Assembly (NCBI RefSeq): GCF_023702675.1
Contig: NZ_CP098478.1
Coordinates: forward strand, 2,418,001 to 2,482,000
Origin: Acinetobacter sp. C26M
GTDB taxonomy: Bacteria; Pseudomonadota; Gammaproteobacteria; Pseudomonadales; Moraxellaceae
Direction of reading: 5' to 3'
DNA length: 64,000 nt
The notes under the pieces are model-generated. The model was not told the DNA's origin. It ran no database searches and worked only from the letters and a program-made list of their open reading frames with translations. Positions 29,299 to 38,375 of the stretch are shown piece after piece. The translations under genes were made by a program, and so were the position numbers. Within the stretch, counting starts at the first letter, position 1. The number at the start of each line of letters is the position of its first letter.

Positions 29299-30189
29299 AT
29301 GAATATTAACCAAGAACAACTCATCATGTTTCAAACCGTGATTGAAACAGGCTCCTTCTCTGCCGCAGCACGAAAATTGGGAAAAGTCCCCTCTGCTGTA
29401 AGTATGTCCATTGCCAATTTAGAAATCGACCTCAATCTCAATCTATTTGAGCGCATTGGCCGTGAGCCCGTTCCAACTGATGAAGCCAGAGCGCTCTATG
29501 AAAAGACGCAGCAGCTATTGATTGAAATGAATCAATGGAAGCAACATGCGCATGCATTGAGTACAGGTTTAGAATCAACTTTAAATATTGTGGTGGTTTC
29601 TGAACTGTTGCATACCAACTGGACAGACTACATCACCCTGCTAGAGCAACGTTTTCCGAGTCTCGCTATAAATATTTTTTCTGCACCACAAGAAGATGCT
29701 CTACAGATGTTGCTGGATCAATCTGCACAGCTTGCCTTGATGTTTGAGCGTGAGCAATTGGATAGCCGTGAACAATTTGTTGAACTCAAACGGGAAGCCC
29801 TCGTCCCTGTTATTGCGAAAAATCACCCCCTAGCAGCGCTTGATCAAGTGTCATTTGAGCAAATGGTGCAGACACGGCAAATTGTTGTAGCCAGTCGTGA
29901 TCATACCATCAAACCTGAACTGCTTTATTCCAAAGACTATTGGCGAACAGATAATCATCACTCTGCAAGTATGATGATTGTTCGCAATTTGGGTTGGGGG
30001 GTATTGCCCTTACAAATGTTTAATGAAAACCCTGAACTTAAAAAGAAACTTAAGATTTTGGATCTTTATGATTTCACGCCTAAATTTGAGTACTACGTTG
30101 ATTTGGTTTGGAGCCGAGAAAGTGACTTGGGTGCTGCGGCAAGGTTCTTAATAGAACACATCAGGAAACAACGTCAGCAAAATGAGTGA
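29299..30189 (+). CDS. aceR: LysR-type regulator, AceR-like
   Basis: A 296-residue LTTR with an N-terminal winged helix (FQTVIETGSFSAAARKLGKVPSAVSMSIANLE) and a periplasmic-binding-like effector domain. It is divergent from aceI with 88 bases between the start codons, the arrangement of AceR, which in A. baumannii activates aceI in response to chlorhexidine and diamines. The symbol rests on this context together with sequence type. Confidence 0.82.
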   Translation: MNINQEQLIMFQTVIETGSFSAAARKLGKVPSAVSMSIANLEIDLNLNLFERIGREPVPTDEARALYEKTQQLLIEMNQWKQHAHALSTGLESTLNIVVVSELLHTNWTDYITLLEQRFPSLAINIFSAPQEDALQMLLDQSAQLALMFEREQLDSREQFVELKREALVPVIAKNHPLAALDQVSFEQMVQTRQIVVASRDHTIKPELLYSKDYWRTDNHHSASMMIVRNLGWGVLPLQMFNENPELKKKLKILDLYDFTPKFEYYVDLVWSRESDLGAAARFLIEHIRKQRQQNE

Positions 30190-30303
30190 GCACAATTGAC
30201 TTGATCGAATCATCTGTGAATAAAAAGCGGTACTTTGCTTTCACACAGATTGTGTTATAACAGAAGTTACCAATAATATTGTCTATGTAAGAACACGATA
30301 TAA

Positions 30304-31293
30304 ATGACTCAGACCGCATTACACCAATTAAAAAATTTAACAACTGTTGTTGCAGATAGTAGTGATCTGGAAGCGATTGAAAAATTCCGTCCATTAGATG
30401 CAACCACAAACCCCTCACTCATCACTGCTGCGGCTGAACAACCAGAAAGCAGAGAGCTGATTGAAGATGCTTATACCCAAGCTAAACAGGAAGGGTATCA
30501 AAGTGATGAACTAATTGAGCGCACAATCGATATTCTAACAGTGAAGTTTGGCGTCGAAATTTTAAAATTGATCAATGGCCGTATTTCGACAGAAGTTGAT
30601 GCGTCTTTGTCCTATGATACTGAAGCAACCATTGCCAAAGCACGTGAGTTGTCTAAACTTTATCAGGGTTATGGCATTGAACAATCCCGTATCCTGATTA
30701 AGATCGCGTCGACTTGGGAAGGCATTCAAGCAGCAAAAGTGCTTGAAGCTGAAGGTATTCCATGTAATCTCACTTTATTATTTGGTCTACATCAAGCTCA
30801 GGCTTGTGCTGATGCAAAAATCACTCTTATCTCACCTTTCGTCGGTCGTATCTTAGATTGGTACAAAAAAGCTGAAGGTGTAGAGCAGTATCCGATTGCA
30901 AAAGATCCAGGCGTACTCTCTGTGAAAAAGATTTATAACTACTACAAGCAAAATGGCATCGCAACACAAGTGATGGGCGCAAGCTTCCGTAGTACAGCAC
31001 AAGTGCTTGGTCTGGCGGGTTGTGACTTACTCACCATTGCCCCAAATCTATTGGCCCAGTTGGAACAAGATCAACAAGTTGTTGAAGCTCAACTCAGTGT
31101 TGAATCAGCCCAACAAGCTGAAAAAATAGAACGCTCTGCACAAACCAAAGAAAGTTTTAAAGCTGAACTTGAGCAAGATTTGATGGCTTTCCAATTATTG
31201 CAAGGCGGTATTGATGGTTTTATCAAGGCACGTGATCAACTCAGCTTATTGCTGCGCCAGTCTTTTGGAATTGATGCTGAAATCAAACCATAA
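30304..31293 (+). CDS. tal: Transaldolase (TalB type)
   Basis: A 329-residue transaldolase with the N-terminal LDATTNPSLI, the Schiff-base lysine in RILIKIASTWEG and the GASFRSTAQVLGLAGCD motif. It transfers a dihydroxyacetone unit between sedoheptulose 7-phosphate and glyceraldehyde 3-phosphate in the pentose phosphate pathway. The ribosome site is weak. Upstream (30250-30262) lies a small palindrome ACACAGATTGTGT near a TATAAC -10-like element. Confidence 0.95.
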   Translation: MTQTALHQLKNLTTVVADSSDLEAIEKFRPLDATTNPSLITAAAEQPESRELIEDAYTQAKQEGYQSDELIERTIDILTVKFGVEILKLINGRISTEVDASLSYDTEATIAKARELSKLYQGYGIEQSRILIKIASTWEGIQAAKVLEAEGIPCNLTLLFGLHQAQACADAKITLISPFVGRILDWYKKAEGVEQYPIAKDPGVLSVKKIYNYYKQNGIATQVMGASFRSTAQVLGLAGCDLLTIAPNLLAQLEQDQQVVEAQLSVESAQQAEKIERSAQTKESFKAELEQDLMAFQLLQGGIDGFIKARDQLSLLLRQSFGIDAEIKP

Positions 31294-31314
31294 TTAGTCG
31301 ATTTTTCACCTATA

Positions 31315-31353
31315 AAAACCGATTTTTGCTATATTAGCGAAAATCGGTTTTTT
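31315..31353 (+). terminator. tal terminator
   Basis: A long stem (AAAACCGATTTT...AAAATCGGTTTT with inner GCT/AGC) is followed by a T-run. It lies 22 bases past the tal stop and only 13 before leuE, so leuE needs read-through or a promoter inside this hairpin. Confidence 0.88.
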
Positions 31354-31365
31354 AATGAGTTCATC

Positions 31366-32016
31366 GTGTTCGGCATAACAGATTTAACCACATATATTAT
31401 TGGTACAATCTTAATTGTGTTATTACCCGGTCCGAACTCGTTATATGTAATGTCCGTGGCATCACGTTATGGTATCCGTACGGGTTATGCCGCAGCTTGT
31501 GGGGTATTTACTGGGGATTCGATTTTAATTCTCTGTACAGTACTAGGTGCAGCTTCTTTACTCAAAGCTTTCCCAATCCTGTTTATTATTCTTAAATTAA
31601 CAGGTGCTTGTTATCTCGCTTATTTGGGCTTTAAGTTATTACAAGGCGCTTACCAAACATGGAATAAACCACCTCACCATGCCGAACTAGCTGACCTACC
31701 TAAACTTGATCAAGTCCATCCATACCGTACTGCGCTCAGTATCAGCTTACTTAACCCTAAAGCAATCTTATTTTTCCTGTCTTTCTTTGTACAGTTTGTT
31801 GAACCTGACTACGCCTACCCAGCAATTAGCTTTTTAATGTTAGCGCTGATTGTCCAGATTGTAAGTTTTAGCTATTTAACCGCCCTTATTTTTTCGGGAG
31901 TGAAACTTGCTGGCTTCTTTAAACATAATTATAAATTGGCAGCGACGGGTATTTGTCTTGTTGGAATATTATTCTTTGGTTTCGGTTTAAGGCTAGCAAC
32001 TTCAACGTTAAGCTAA
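31366..32016 (+). CDS. leuE: LeuE-like amino acid exporter (LysE/RhtB family)
   Basis: A 216-residue membrane protein with six helices. It starts at GTG 31366. It parallels E. coli LeuE along its length (LLPGPNSLYVM, GYAAACGVFTGDSIL, LSISLLNPKAILFFLSFFVQF). LeuE exports leucine and some other neutral amino acids. The nearest in-frame ATG would lose the first helix. The substrate is inferred from similarity only. Confidence 0.75.
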   Translation: MFGITDLTTYIIGTILIVLLPGPNSLYVMSVASRYGIRTGYAAACGVFTGDSILILCTVLGAASLLKAFPILFIILKLTGACYLAYLGFKLLQGAYQTWNKPPHHAELADLPKLDQVHPYRTALSISLLNPKAILFFLSFFVQFVEPDYAYPAISFLMLALIVQIVSFSYLTALIFSGVKLAGFFKHNYKLAATGICLVGILFFGFGLRLATSTLS

Positions 32017-32124
32017 TTCAGTTTTTGATTGAACGATCAATTTATTCAATCATTTTAGAACTACGATTTCAGGCGCATTAACGATATACTTTTCAACAAA
32101 TTTTAATCAAGTATAGATGCATAG

Positions 32125-33303
32125 ATGCAACGTCTCATCCAAGATTTCTCGATTCCTGCCGTTTTTGCTGGCTTTATTACTTTCTTAATCGGAATTAGTG
32201 TTTCCGCCATCCTTGTCATCCAAGGTGCACAGTCTTTAGGTGCCAATACCGCGCAAATCAGTTCTTGGTTTTGGGCATTGGGACTTGCGATTGGTCTCTC
32301 GGGCTTGATTCTATCTTGGAAATATAAATATCCCGTTGCTACCGCATGGTCGACTCCGGGGATTGCACTGATCATTGCCTCGACAGGCCATTATGATTTG
32401 TATGAAGCGATTGGTGCCTTCCTTATTTGTGGTATTGCTATTGCCATTGTTGGCTTTTCAGGTATTTTCCAGAAGTTATTGGCACATATTCCACAAAGTT
32501 TAACCTGTGCCATGCTGGCAGGCATTTTATTAAAATTTGGTATTCAGATTTTTAGCAGCTTAGAAAGCCATCTTGGTTTTATCTTGAGTATGCTGGTGAT
32601 CTATTTGGTTTCAAAACGCTTATTTCCACGATACAGCATTGTGCTGACCGTGATTTTAGGTGCAGCGATCTGCCCTTTGTTTATTGACTTTAAACTACAG
32701 GCAATTACATGGTCACTGACTCGACCGATCTGGATGCAACCCTCTTTTTCTTGGTCTGCTATTTTAGGTCTAGCTTTGCCACTGTTTGTCATCAATATGA
32801 CTTCGCAGAACTTACCAGGGATTGCCATGATTAAAAGCTATGGCTATCACCCACATGTCAATCAATTGGTCGGCTGGACAGGTGTTGCTCATGCTGTTTT
32901 TGCGCCTTTCGGCTGTTTCTCAATAAACTTGGCTGCGATTAGTGCGGCAGTCAGCTTAGATGATCAAGTTCATCCTGACCCAAGCAAACGTTATATTGCA
33001 GGTATTAGCTGTGGTCTGTTCTATATTCTCATGGGACTTTTCGCAGCAACACTTGTCAGCTTGCTGATGTCATTCCCACAAATCTTTATTGTGGCACTTG
33101 CTGGAATCGCTTTATTTGCAACAATTAGCCATAACATTGCAGTTGCTTTTTCTAATGTTGAAGAACGTGAAGCTGCGCTACTCACCTTTTTATGTAGTGC
33201 TTCTGGTGTTCAATTTTGGGGAATTGGTTCAGCATTTTGGGGCCTGCTATTGGGTATCTTCGTGCTGATCTTATTTAGATTTAAAGCAAAAAATAAGCCT
33301 TAG
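32125..33303 (+). CDS. BenE-family benzoate/H+ symporter-like transporter
   Basis: A 392-residue protein with about 12 hydrophobic helices and the BenE signature features (IPAVFAGFITFLIG at the start, PVATAWSTPGIALI, VNMTSQNLPG-like INMTSQNLPGIAM). BenE transporters import benzoate in Acinetobacter ben clusters, but this gene is not beside ben or cat genes. It may take up another aromatic acid. It converges on the Kef-type gene with a shared terminator. Confidence 0.85.
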   Translation: MQRLIQDFSIPAVFAGFITFLIGISVSAILVIQGAQSLGANTAQISSWFWALGLAIGLSGLILSWKYKYPVATAWSTPGIALIIASTGHYDLYEAIGAFLICGIAIAIVGFSGIFQKLLAHIPQSLTCAMLAGILLKFGIQIFSSLESHLGFILSMLVIYLVSKRLFPRYSIVLTVILGAAICPLFIDFKLQAITWSLTRPIWMQPSFSWSAILGLALPLFVINMTSQNLPGIAMIKSYGYHPHVNQLVGWTGVAHAVFAPFGCFSINLAAISAAVSLDDQVHPDPSKRYIAGISCGLFYILMGLFAATLVSLLMSFPQIFIVALAGIALFATISHNIAVAFSNVEEREAALLTFLCSASGVQFWGIGSAFWGLLLGIFVLILFRFKAKNKP

Positions 33304-33320
33304 TTAAACTAAGGCTTATT
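33292..33320 (+). terminator. Bidirectional terminator, BenE / Kef genes
   Basis: AATAAGCCTTAG / CTAAGGCTTATT stem with a five-base loop; the left arm overlaps the last codons and stop of the BenE gene, and a T-run follows on the minus strand. Confidence 0.85.
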
Positions 33321-33346
33321 TGAATCTTCCGGAATAGAATTAGTTG

Positions 33347-35179
33347 TTACTTTTCTTCTAGGTCTTTCTGTGCATCCTCGTCATTTAAAATTCGACCAAC
33401 CTGTTTAGGTCGAATCAATGGTGCCGTTGGGCGTGGATGAGCATGGGTATACTGCAAACCCACACCTGCATAGACATCATCCGCAGCGATCTCTGTTTCA
33501 AAACGCTCCTCATCACGCTCTCGAATCTCATCGCTAATAAGCCGTACATCATCTTCATCAACACCCAACTCTTGCAGAATCACCTCACCAAACTTGATCG
33601 CAGATTCGAAGGTTTCCCGAATCATATAATCCACTTTTTGTTTGACGAGGTAGAGCGAATGCTCACGGTCATATGAACGAACCAAAAGTTTTGCCAATGG
33701 GAATTCATGCGTAACCAATTCGACAATACGATTCGTGGTCTCTTTGCTATCCACACAAACCACAATGGCTTGAGCCGAAGATGCACCTGAAGCATGCAGA
33801 ATGTCTAAACGACCACCGTCACCATAGTAGATTTTAAAACCAAACTTTTCCGCGTTTTGAATCATGTCGATGTCATTATCAATAATCGTAACATCAACAC
33901 CTCGCGCCAGTAACAATTGACTGGTTACCTGCCCAAAACGACCAAAACCAATCATCAGCACACTACCACTCAAGCCTTCAGCAATATTGACATTTTCCAA
34001 GCTGATTTGATCTTTGCTTTCAGTAAAGCGTTTAAAAATGATACCCAGAATTGGGGTGAGTACCATCGATAGAACCACAATCGCAGTTAAATTCGACTTA
34101 ATTGAATTATCAATCACTTGCGCACTAACTGCGGCTGCAAACAGTACAAAAGCGAACTCGCCACCTTGAGCCATCAGCAATGCCCGATCCAGAGCTTCAG
34201 TATGCGAACTTTTGGTGACACGTGCCACGATATAAATCAGCAAGGCCTTGGCAAACATCATTGCCAAAACCCCACTGATAATCAGTTGCCAGTTTTGTGC
34301 GACCACCGATAAATCCAATGACATTCCGACACCAAGGAAGAATAGCCCCAACAGTAATCCGCGGAATGGTTCAATATCGGCTTCGATTTGATGTCTAAAG
34401 GTTGATTCAGATAGCAATACACCTGCGAGGAAAGCACCCATCGCCATGGATAAACCACTGACCTGCATCAACAATGCTGCACCTAACACGACCAAAAGTG
34501 CAGCAGCCGTCATGACTTCTCTGGCTTTTGCCGCAGCGAGCAATCTAAATAACGGATTCAGTAACCAATACCCTGCTGCAATTAATCCAGCAATCGCAAT
34601 TAAACCAAGGCCAATACTTTCTAAACGGGTAGAAGTTGTCTCTACCACATGGTTAGGTGCCATGAAAGCAACAATTGCCAATAACGGAACAATCAGCAGA
34701 TCTTCAAACAATAAAATTGAGACAATCTTTTGTCCCTGTGGTTGAGCAATATCACCACGATCACCAAGTAGTTGCATGACAATCGCTGTTGAGGTCAATA
34801 CAAAACCTGCCGCACCAATAAACGCAACTTGCCATGTAAATCCAAAGAGTAAACCAACTCCAGTCAGTGCTAAAGCACACGCAATAATTTGTAAAGTACC
34901 GAGTCCAAAGATTTCACGCCTCAAACTCCATAAATGTGAAGGTTGCATTTCCAAACCAATCACAAATAAGTACATCACAATCCCTAATTCAGCAATATGC
35001 AGAATCGAAGCAGAGTCATGAAAGAAGGCCAAACCAAAAGGGCCAATAATGAGACCCGCAATTAGATAGCCAAGTACTGAGCCCAAGCCAATACGTTTAA
35101 AAATTGGAACGGCAATTACAGCAGCAGCAAGCAAGACCACTGGCGCAATTAAACTGATTGAATGTGCTTCTGAACTCAT
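33347..35179 (-). CDS. Kef-type K+/H+ antiporter (CPA2) with RCK domain
   Basis: The first 380 residues are a CPA2 exchanger with about 12 helices (LGSVLGYLIAGLIIGPFGL, SGLSMAMGAFLAGVLLSES). A TrkA-N/RCK nucleotide-binding domain follows (about 400-520, VLMIGFGRFGQVTSQLLLARGVDVTIIDND), then a charged tail. Kef systems release potassium to acidify the cytoplasm during electrophile stress; KefB and KefC cannot be told apart here and no KefF/G partner gene is adjacent. Confidence 0.88.
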   Translation of the reverse strand: MSSEAHSISLIAPVVLLAAAVIAVPIFKRIGLGSVLGYLIAGLIIGPFGLAFFHDSASILHIAELGIVMYLFVIGLEMQPSHLWSLRREIFGLGTLQIIACALALTGVGLLFGFTWQVAFIGAAGFVLTSTAIVMQLLGDRGDIAQPQGQKIVSILLFEDLLIVPLLAIVAFMAPNHVVETTSTRLESIGLGLIAIAGLIAAGYWLLNPLFRLLAAAKAREVMTAAALLVVLGAALLMQVSGLSMAMGAFLAGVLLSESTFRHQIEADIEPFRGLLLGLFFLGVGMSLDLSVVAQNWQLIISGVLAMMFAKALLIYIVARVTKSSHTEALDRALLMAQGGEFAFVLFAAAVSAQVIDNSIKSNLTAIVVLSMVLTPILGIIFKRFTESKDQISLENVNIAEGLSGSVLMIGFGRFGQVTSQLLLARGVDVTIIDNDIDMIQNAEKFGFKIYYGDGGRLDILHASGASSAQAIVVCVDSKETTNRIVELVTHEFPLAKLLVRSYDREHSLYLVKQKVDYMIRETFESAIKFGEVILQELGVDEDDVRLISDEIRERDEERFETEIAADDVYAGVGLQYTHAHPRPTAPLIRPKQVGRILNDEDAQKDLEEK

Positions 35180-35293
35180 ACTGTTCTCATTGTTATCAAG
35201 CTGGCTTCATTTTATGTGAAACAATCGACATTTTATATATCATTAATAGGACAATGTATCCCAACTCCATGATATAGAAAATATTTCTAAGGT

Positions 35294-36013
35294 TTAATTT
35301 ATCGCATTTTTGTCCCAAAATGCTTGCCGGATTTGTGGCATGGCATTTAAATGATTGATAATGTGTTGTGCTTCTTCTGCGTCGATGGACGTGGCAATCA
35401 AGGTCACCTCAATTTCTACCTCTTTTTCACCAAACGGTGTCACATCAATATCTTTAGCAGGATAATTATGATGCTTTAGAGTTAAATTAAGTTCATCCAT
35501 CACCGCCTTACTCTGGCTGCGATCGCAAATAATATAGATAACATGTAAAACCTCAGTATCATCATCAATCGGACGACGATCAATTGCATGTACAATCGGT
35601 CTGAGCAAAGTATTCGCAGCTAGAATAAAAGCTGTCGCTAACACAGCTTCAATAATTAAGTCTGAACCAGCAGATGCTCCCACGGCGGCTGAACACCATA
35701 AAGTGGCAGCCGTGTTTAAACCATGAATATTACCTTCTTGGCGCATAATCACACCCGCACCCAAGAAACCAATGCCTGAAACCACATAAGCAATCACGCG
35801 AACTGCCCCTTCTGCACCGGTTAAATTGGTGGCAATATCGACAAAAATCGCAGCGCCAACGGCAACTAAAACATTGGTTCTTAATCCCGCTGTTCGCTGC
35901 CGATACTGACGTTCAAATCCAATCAATGCACCTAAAATAAATGCTGCCGAAAGACTGATCAATGTATCAGCGATATTTGATAAATCAATATTTTGTAAAA
36001 ACTTTAATTGCAT
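35294..36013 (-). CDS. MgtC/SapB family membrane protein
   Basis: The N-terminal half has the MgtC signature (LGALIGFERQYRQRTAGLRTNVLVAVGAA, GIGFLGAGVI, GLNTAATLWCSAAVGASAG) over about five helices. The C-terminal half (about 150-239) is a cytosolic ACT-like domain. MgtC proteins support growth in low Mg2+ and inhibit F-ATP synthase in Salmonella. ATG 36013 with AGGTG upstream is chosen over an in-frame TTG at 36034. It lies 56 bases behind the outer-membrane-like gene. Confidence 0.88.
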   Translation of the reverse strand: MQLKFLQNIDLSNIADTLISLSAAFILGALIGFERQYRQRTAGLRTNVLVAVGAAIFVDIATNLTGAEGAVRVIAYVVSGIGFLGAGVIMRQEGNIHGLNTAATLWCSAAVGASAGSDLIIEAVLATAFILAANTLLRPIVHAIDRRPIDDDTEVLHVIYIICDRSQSKAVMDELNLTLKHHNYPAKDIDVTPFGEKEVEIEVTLIATSIDAEEAQHIINHLNAMPQIRQAFWDKNAIN

Positions 36014-36069
36014 CTTACACCTATTTATTTTCAATCATTTTAATGGTGGCTAAAGTGAATTTAAGGCAA

Positions 36070-36765
36070 TTATGATGATGGTGTAAAACTGAGCCCTACT
36101 CCAAACCAATGCTGTTTCAAGGAACTTAAACGGTCACCAAATGAGGCTTCTAAGGTCAAAACATTTGGGATAACACTGTACTGTACAGCGGTTTGAAAGA
36201 AAGGTGTATGACGATCTTGATTATAGGTTTCAAGCGTCAACCCTAAGCGTTCAGTCATGGCATAGGTAGATGCAACCCCCCAACGCAGCAAACGTTCATC
36301 TGCATGTTGATAACCGATATTACTATCCAGTTGTAAACGCTGTTCTAAAAAATGAAAGCTTACAGGCACATTTAAAAACCAGTCCAGATCACGACCATGA
36401 TGTTTTACATCATCTCGTGATAGCAATAAACTACTGGCAACACCCCAATTATTTTCCATTGGCTTTAAAATGGTTTTGGCTTGAGCTGAAAAGCCATGAA
36501 TCTGATCTTGATCTTTACTTGAATGATAACCTAACGATACTTCTAAATTTTGATTGAGGTTACATGCTGGAACAACTTGATAAGACCAAGTTCCGTCTTT
36601 GTTATAGCTATAAGTACTTTCTAGCTGACACTGTTGTGCCGCTGTAATAGAGACATCATCGGTGTTGATGAGTGGACCCGCCTTAGCCTTTTGGGTCAGT
36701 ATTAATCCAGATAACACAAAGATGTTAAGAACAGCAAACCATTGAATGGAAGCGTGAAAAAACAT
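36070..36765 (-). CDS. Predicted outer-membrane beta-barrel protein, unknown function
   Basis: A 231-residue protein with an N-terminal signal peptide (to about AKA, residue 29) followed by alternating hydrophobic/polar strands, and aromatic residues near the C-terminus (HWFGVGLSFTPSS). This suggests a small barrel of 8-10 strands; I recognise no named family. GGGGAGAAG precedes the ATG. It leads into the mgtC-like gene, so the two may share the long leader upstream. Confidence 0.65.
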   Translation of the reverse strand: MFFHASIQWFAVLNIFVLSGLILTQKAKAGPLINTDDVSITAAQQCQLESTYSYNKDGTWSYQVVPACNLNQNLEVSLGYHSSKDQDQIHGFSAQAKTILKPMENNWGVASSLLLSRDDVKHHGRDLDWFLNVPVSFHFLEQRLQLDSNIGYQHADERLLRWGVASTYAMTERLGLTLETYNQDRHTPFFQTAVQYSVIPNVLTLEASFGDRLSSLKQHWFGVGLSFTPSS

Positions 36766-36867
36766 AGGCTTCTCCCCATTTTTGGTGAGAAACTAAACAG
36801 GATGCAGTCAATATAATAAATTTTGTGGATACAGCAAAATTTTATAGGAGGGTTTAGATCATTTTAG

Positions 36868-36999
36868 CAAAGCTATCTCATTGCAAGATAGCCGACCTAA
36901 ATGGCACGCTTGCTCAGTATTCGCTTTGGCTTAATCCTTTATTAAACCCGAACCTCGAACAACTTCCCATTTAGGATCTCCGTGAATAAACTCACGGGC
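36868..36999 (-). ncRNA. Candidate structured RNA: leader or small RNA
   Basis: Within the 309-base spacer before the beta-barrel gene, the minus strand can fold into: CCGTGA / TCACGG (36995-36978), a 9-bp stem CCTAAATGG / CCATTTAGG enclosing TTCG / CGAA and GGTTTAAT / ATTAAGCC with one G-U pair, then GCTATCT / AGATAGC (36892-36872). It starts just after a good promoter. It does not match any riboswitch or RNA family I can recall. The final hairpin is followed by only three T, so it could be a small RNA or a 5' leader of the gene at 36070-36765. Confidence 0.45.
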
Positions 37000-37027
37000 A
37001 TTATAGGACATGCGAATTGATTCACAA
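37000..37027 (-). promoter_or_regulatory. Strong sigma-70 promoter upstream of the structured leader
   Basis: On the minus strand TTGTGA (37027-37022), a 16-base spacer and a perfect TATAAT (37005-37000). The start point would fall near 36993, over 200 bases before the beta-barrel gene ATG. Confidence 0.65.
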
Positions 37028-37074
37028 GCCCTATCGTATGAATTTTTTATTACATGATAAAATTTCGCTCTAAA

Positions 37075-37512
37075 TTAAAGCTCTCTCACCACAACAGTTT
37101 TTGCCATTTTGTCGTGCCAGCCTTGCTTTTTAGAATCAAAAGCCACCCAGATTAAACCAATAAAAAATACTAATGTTGCTGGGATATAGCCAATGTAGCG
37201 AATGATAGCTTGCCCGACAGTCACATTTTCACCCGTTTTTTCATCCAACACTTTTAATCGAAGTAGACGTTTACCTGGTGTCCCTGCAAATTTAATCCAG
37301 CAGAAAATATAAAATACTGCGGCTAGAATTTGCCAAATCCAATCTGCCGTAGACATAAATTGGAATGATGAAAAACCATCAGAGGCAACTGTGGTATTGC
37401 CACCACCAAAAATCATGGTTAATGGAATCATGGCAACCATCACAATGATTGAATCAATAATCGCGGCACCGAAACGTATCCAGAAGCCCGCATATTCATA
37501 TTGTTGAGACAT
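37075..37512 (-). CDS. RDD-family membrane protein
   Basis: A 145-residue protein opening with [19 protein letters not shown], the RDD signature (Arg ... Asp), followed by three or more helices and [21 protein letters not shown] between helices 2 and 3. RDD proteins are small membrane proteins, some linked to Na+/H+ exchange; the role here is unknown. GAGGGG precedes the ATG. Confidence 0.85.
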   Translation of the reverse strand: MSQQYEYAGFWIRFGAAIIDSIIVMVAMIPLTMIFGGGNTTVASDGFSSFQFMSTADWIWQILAAVFYIFCWIKFAGTPGKRLLRLKVLDEKTGENVTVGQAIIRYIGYIPATLVFFIGLIWVAFDSKKQGWHDKMAKTVVVREL

Positions 37513-37578
37513 ATTTCCCCTCGCTTTTTTATTTCTATAAATGAATCTTGGTCAATAATACCTTGTTGTTCCAATGAT

Positions 37579-38265
37579 TTATATTGTGTTTTGTTTTAAT
37601 TCTCGCTCAAAAAAATCAACAGTCCGCTGCCACACGACTTGGGCTTCAGGCAAACCCCGACTAACACTGCGGAAACCATGCGGCATATTATAGGTATAAG
37701 CTTCAACCCGATCCCCCAATTGCTGAATCAGTTTATTACGCTTGGTCGCTGGGCAAAATGGATCTACGGTAGACCAATGTCCTTGTAGAATACGAACGTC
37801 ATCCAGAGACTCTTTGTTTGGAACACCCGCACCTTGAATCCCCAGAGAATGATGATAAACCACAGGCGCTAGCATATCTTCGCGCTTGGCCATCTGAATC
37901 ACATAACCACCCGTTAAGCACTGCCCTAACATACCTAAACGACCATTCGAGCGAGGATCTGCCTTTAAGGCATCTAACAAGACATGAATTTCTTGATTAA
38001 CTTCACTGTCCGCTGCATTGATACGTCCTGCTTTGCTCACCATGGCACGAATACAGTACTTCACTGCGCCACCACTAAATAAATTAGGCACATAAACCAA
38101 ATAGCCACGATCAGCCAAATCTTGTGCATCTTCTCGATAGACATCGAGGATACCAAATAGCTCGTGTAGCAATAATATAGCTGGTGCTTTTTCAGAGTTA
38201 TGTTTAGGTGCATACACTTCAACTTCTATTTGACGTGTCGGTAATGTGATTGTTTTTATTTCCAT
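37579..38265 (-). CDS. Dienelactone hydrolase family protein
   Basis: An alpha/beta hydrolase of the DLH group with nucleophile Cys in GQCLTGGYV, a histidine in MPHGF and the oxyanion-side motif LLLHELFGI. Classical members open dienelactone in chlorocatechol degradation, but many act as general esterases, and no ortho-cleavage genes lie near. Either ATG 38274 or 38265 could serve; 38265 (MEIKTITL) fits the family N-terminus and has GGA at a workable distance. Confidence 0.82.
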   Translation of the reverse strand: MEIKTITLPTRQIEVEVYAPKHNSEKAPAILLLHELFGILDVYREDAQDLADRGYLVYVPNLFSGGAVKYCIRAMVSKAGRINAADSEVNQEIHVLLDALKADPRSNGRLGMLGQCLTGGYVIQMAKREDMLAPVVYHHSLGIQGAGVPNKESLDDVRILQGHWSTVDPFCPATKRNKLIQQLGDRVEAYTYNMPHGFRSVSRGLPEAQVVWQRTVDFFERELKQNTI

Positions 38266-38327
38266 TGCAGTCATCCGTTACATTCGAATGATTTCCATAC
38301 TATTTCTGACAATACTAATTGTCAAAT

Positions 38328-38357
38328 AAAAAAGGATGTCTGACGACATCCTTTTTT
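38328..38357 (-). terminator. pepN terminator
   Basis: A 13-bp perfect stem AAAAAAGGATGTC / GACATCCTTTTTT with a four-base loop between the pepN stop (38376) and the DLH gene start. It ends pepN transcription on the minus strand. Confidence 0.92.
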
Positions 38358-38375
38358 ATTCACTAAATTTGTAGA

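Noticed and set aside
30250..30262. CRP/Vfr site before tal
   Set aside because: ACACAGATTGTGT is a short palindrome but lacks the TGTGA-N6-TCACA spacing.
36868..36999. 6S RNA, tmRNA or RNase P RNA as identity of the structured region
   Set aside because: No 6S-like closing stem with a central bubble, no tmRNA tRNA-like ends or tag, and no RNase P conserved cores could be matched.
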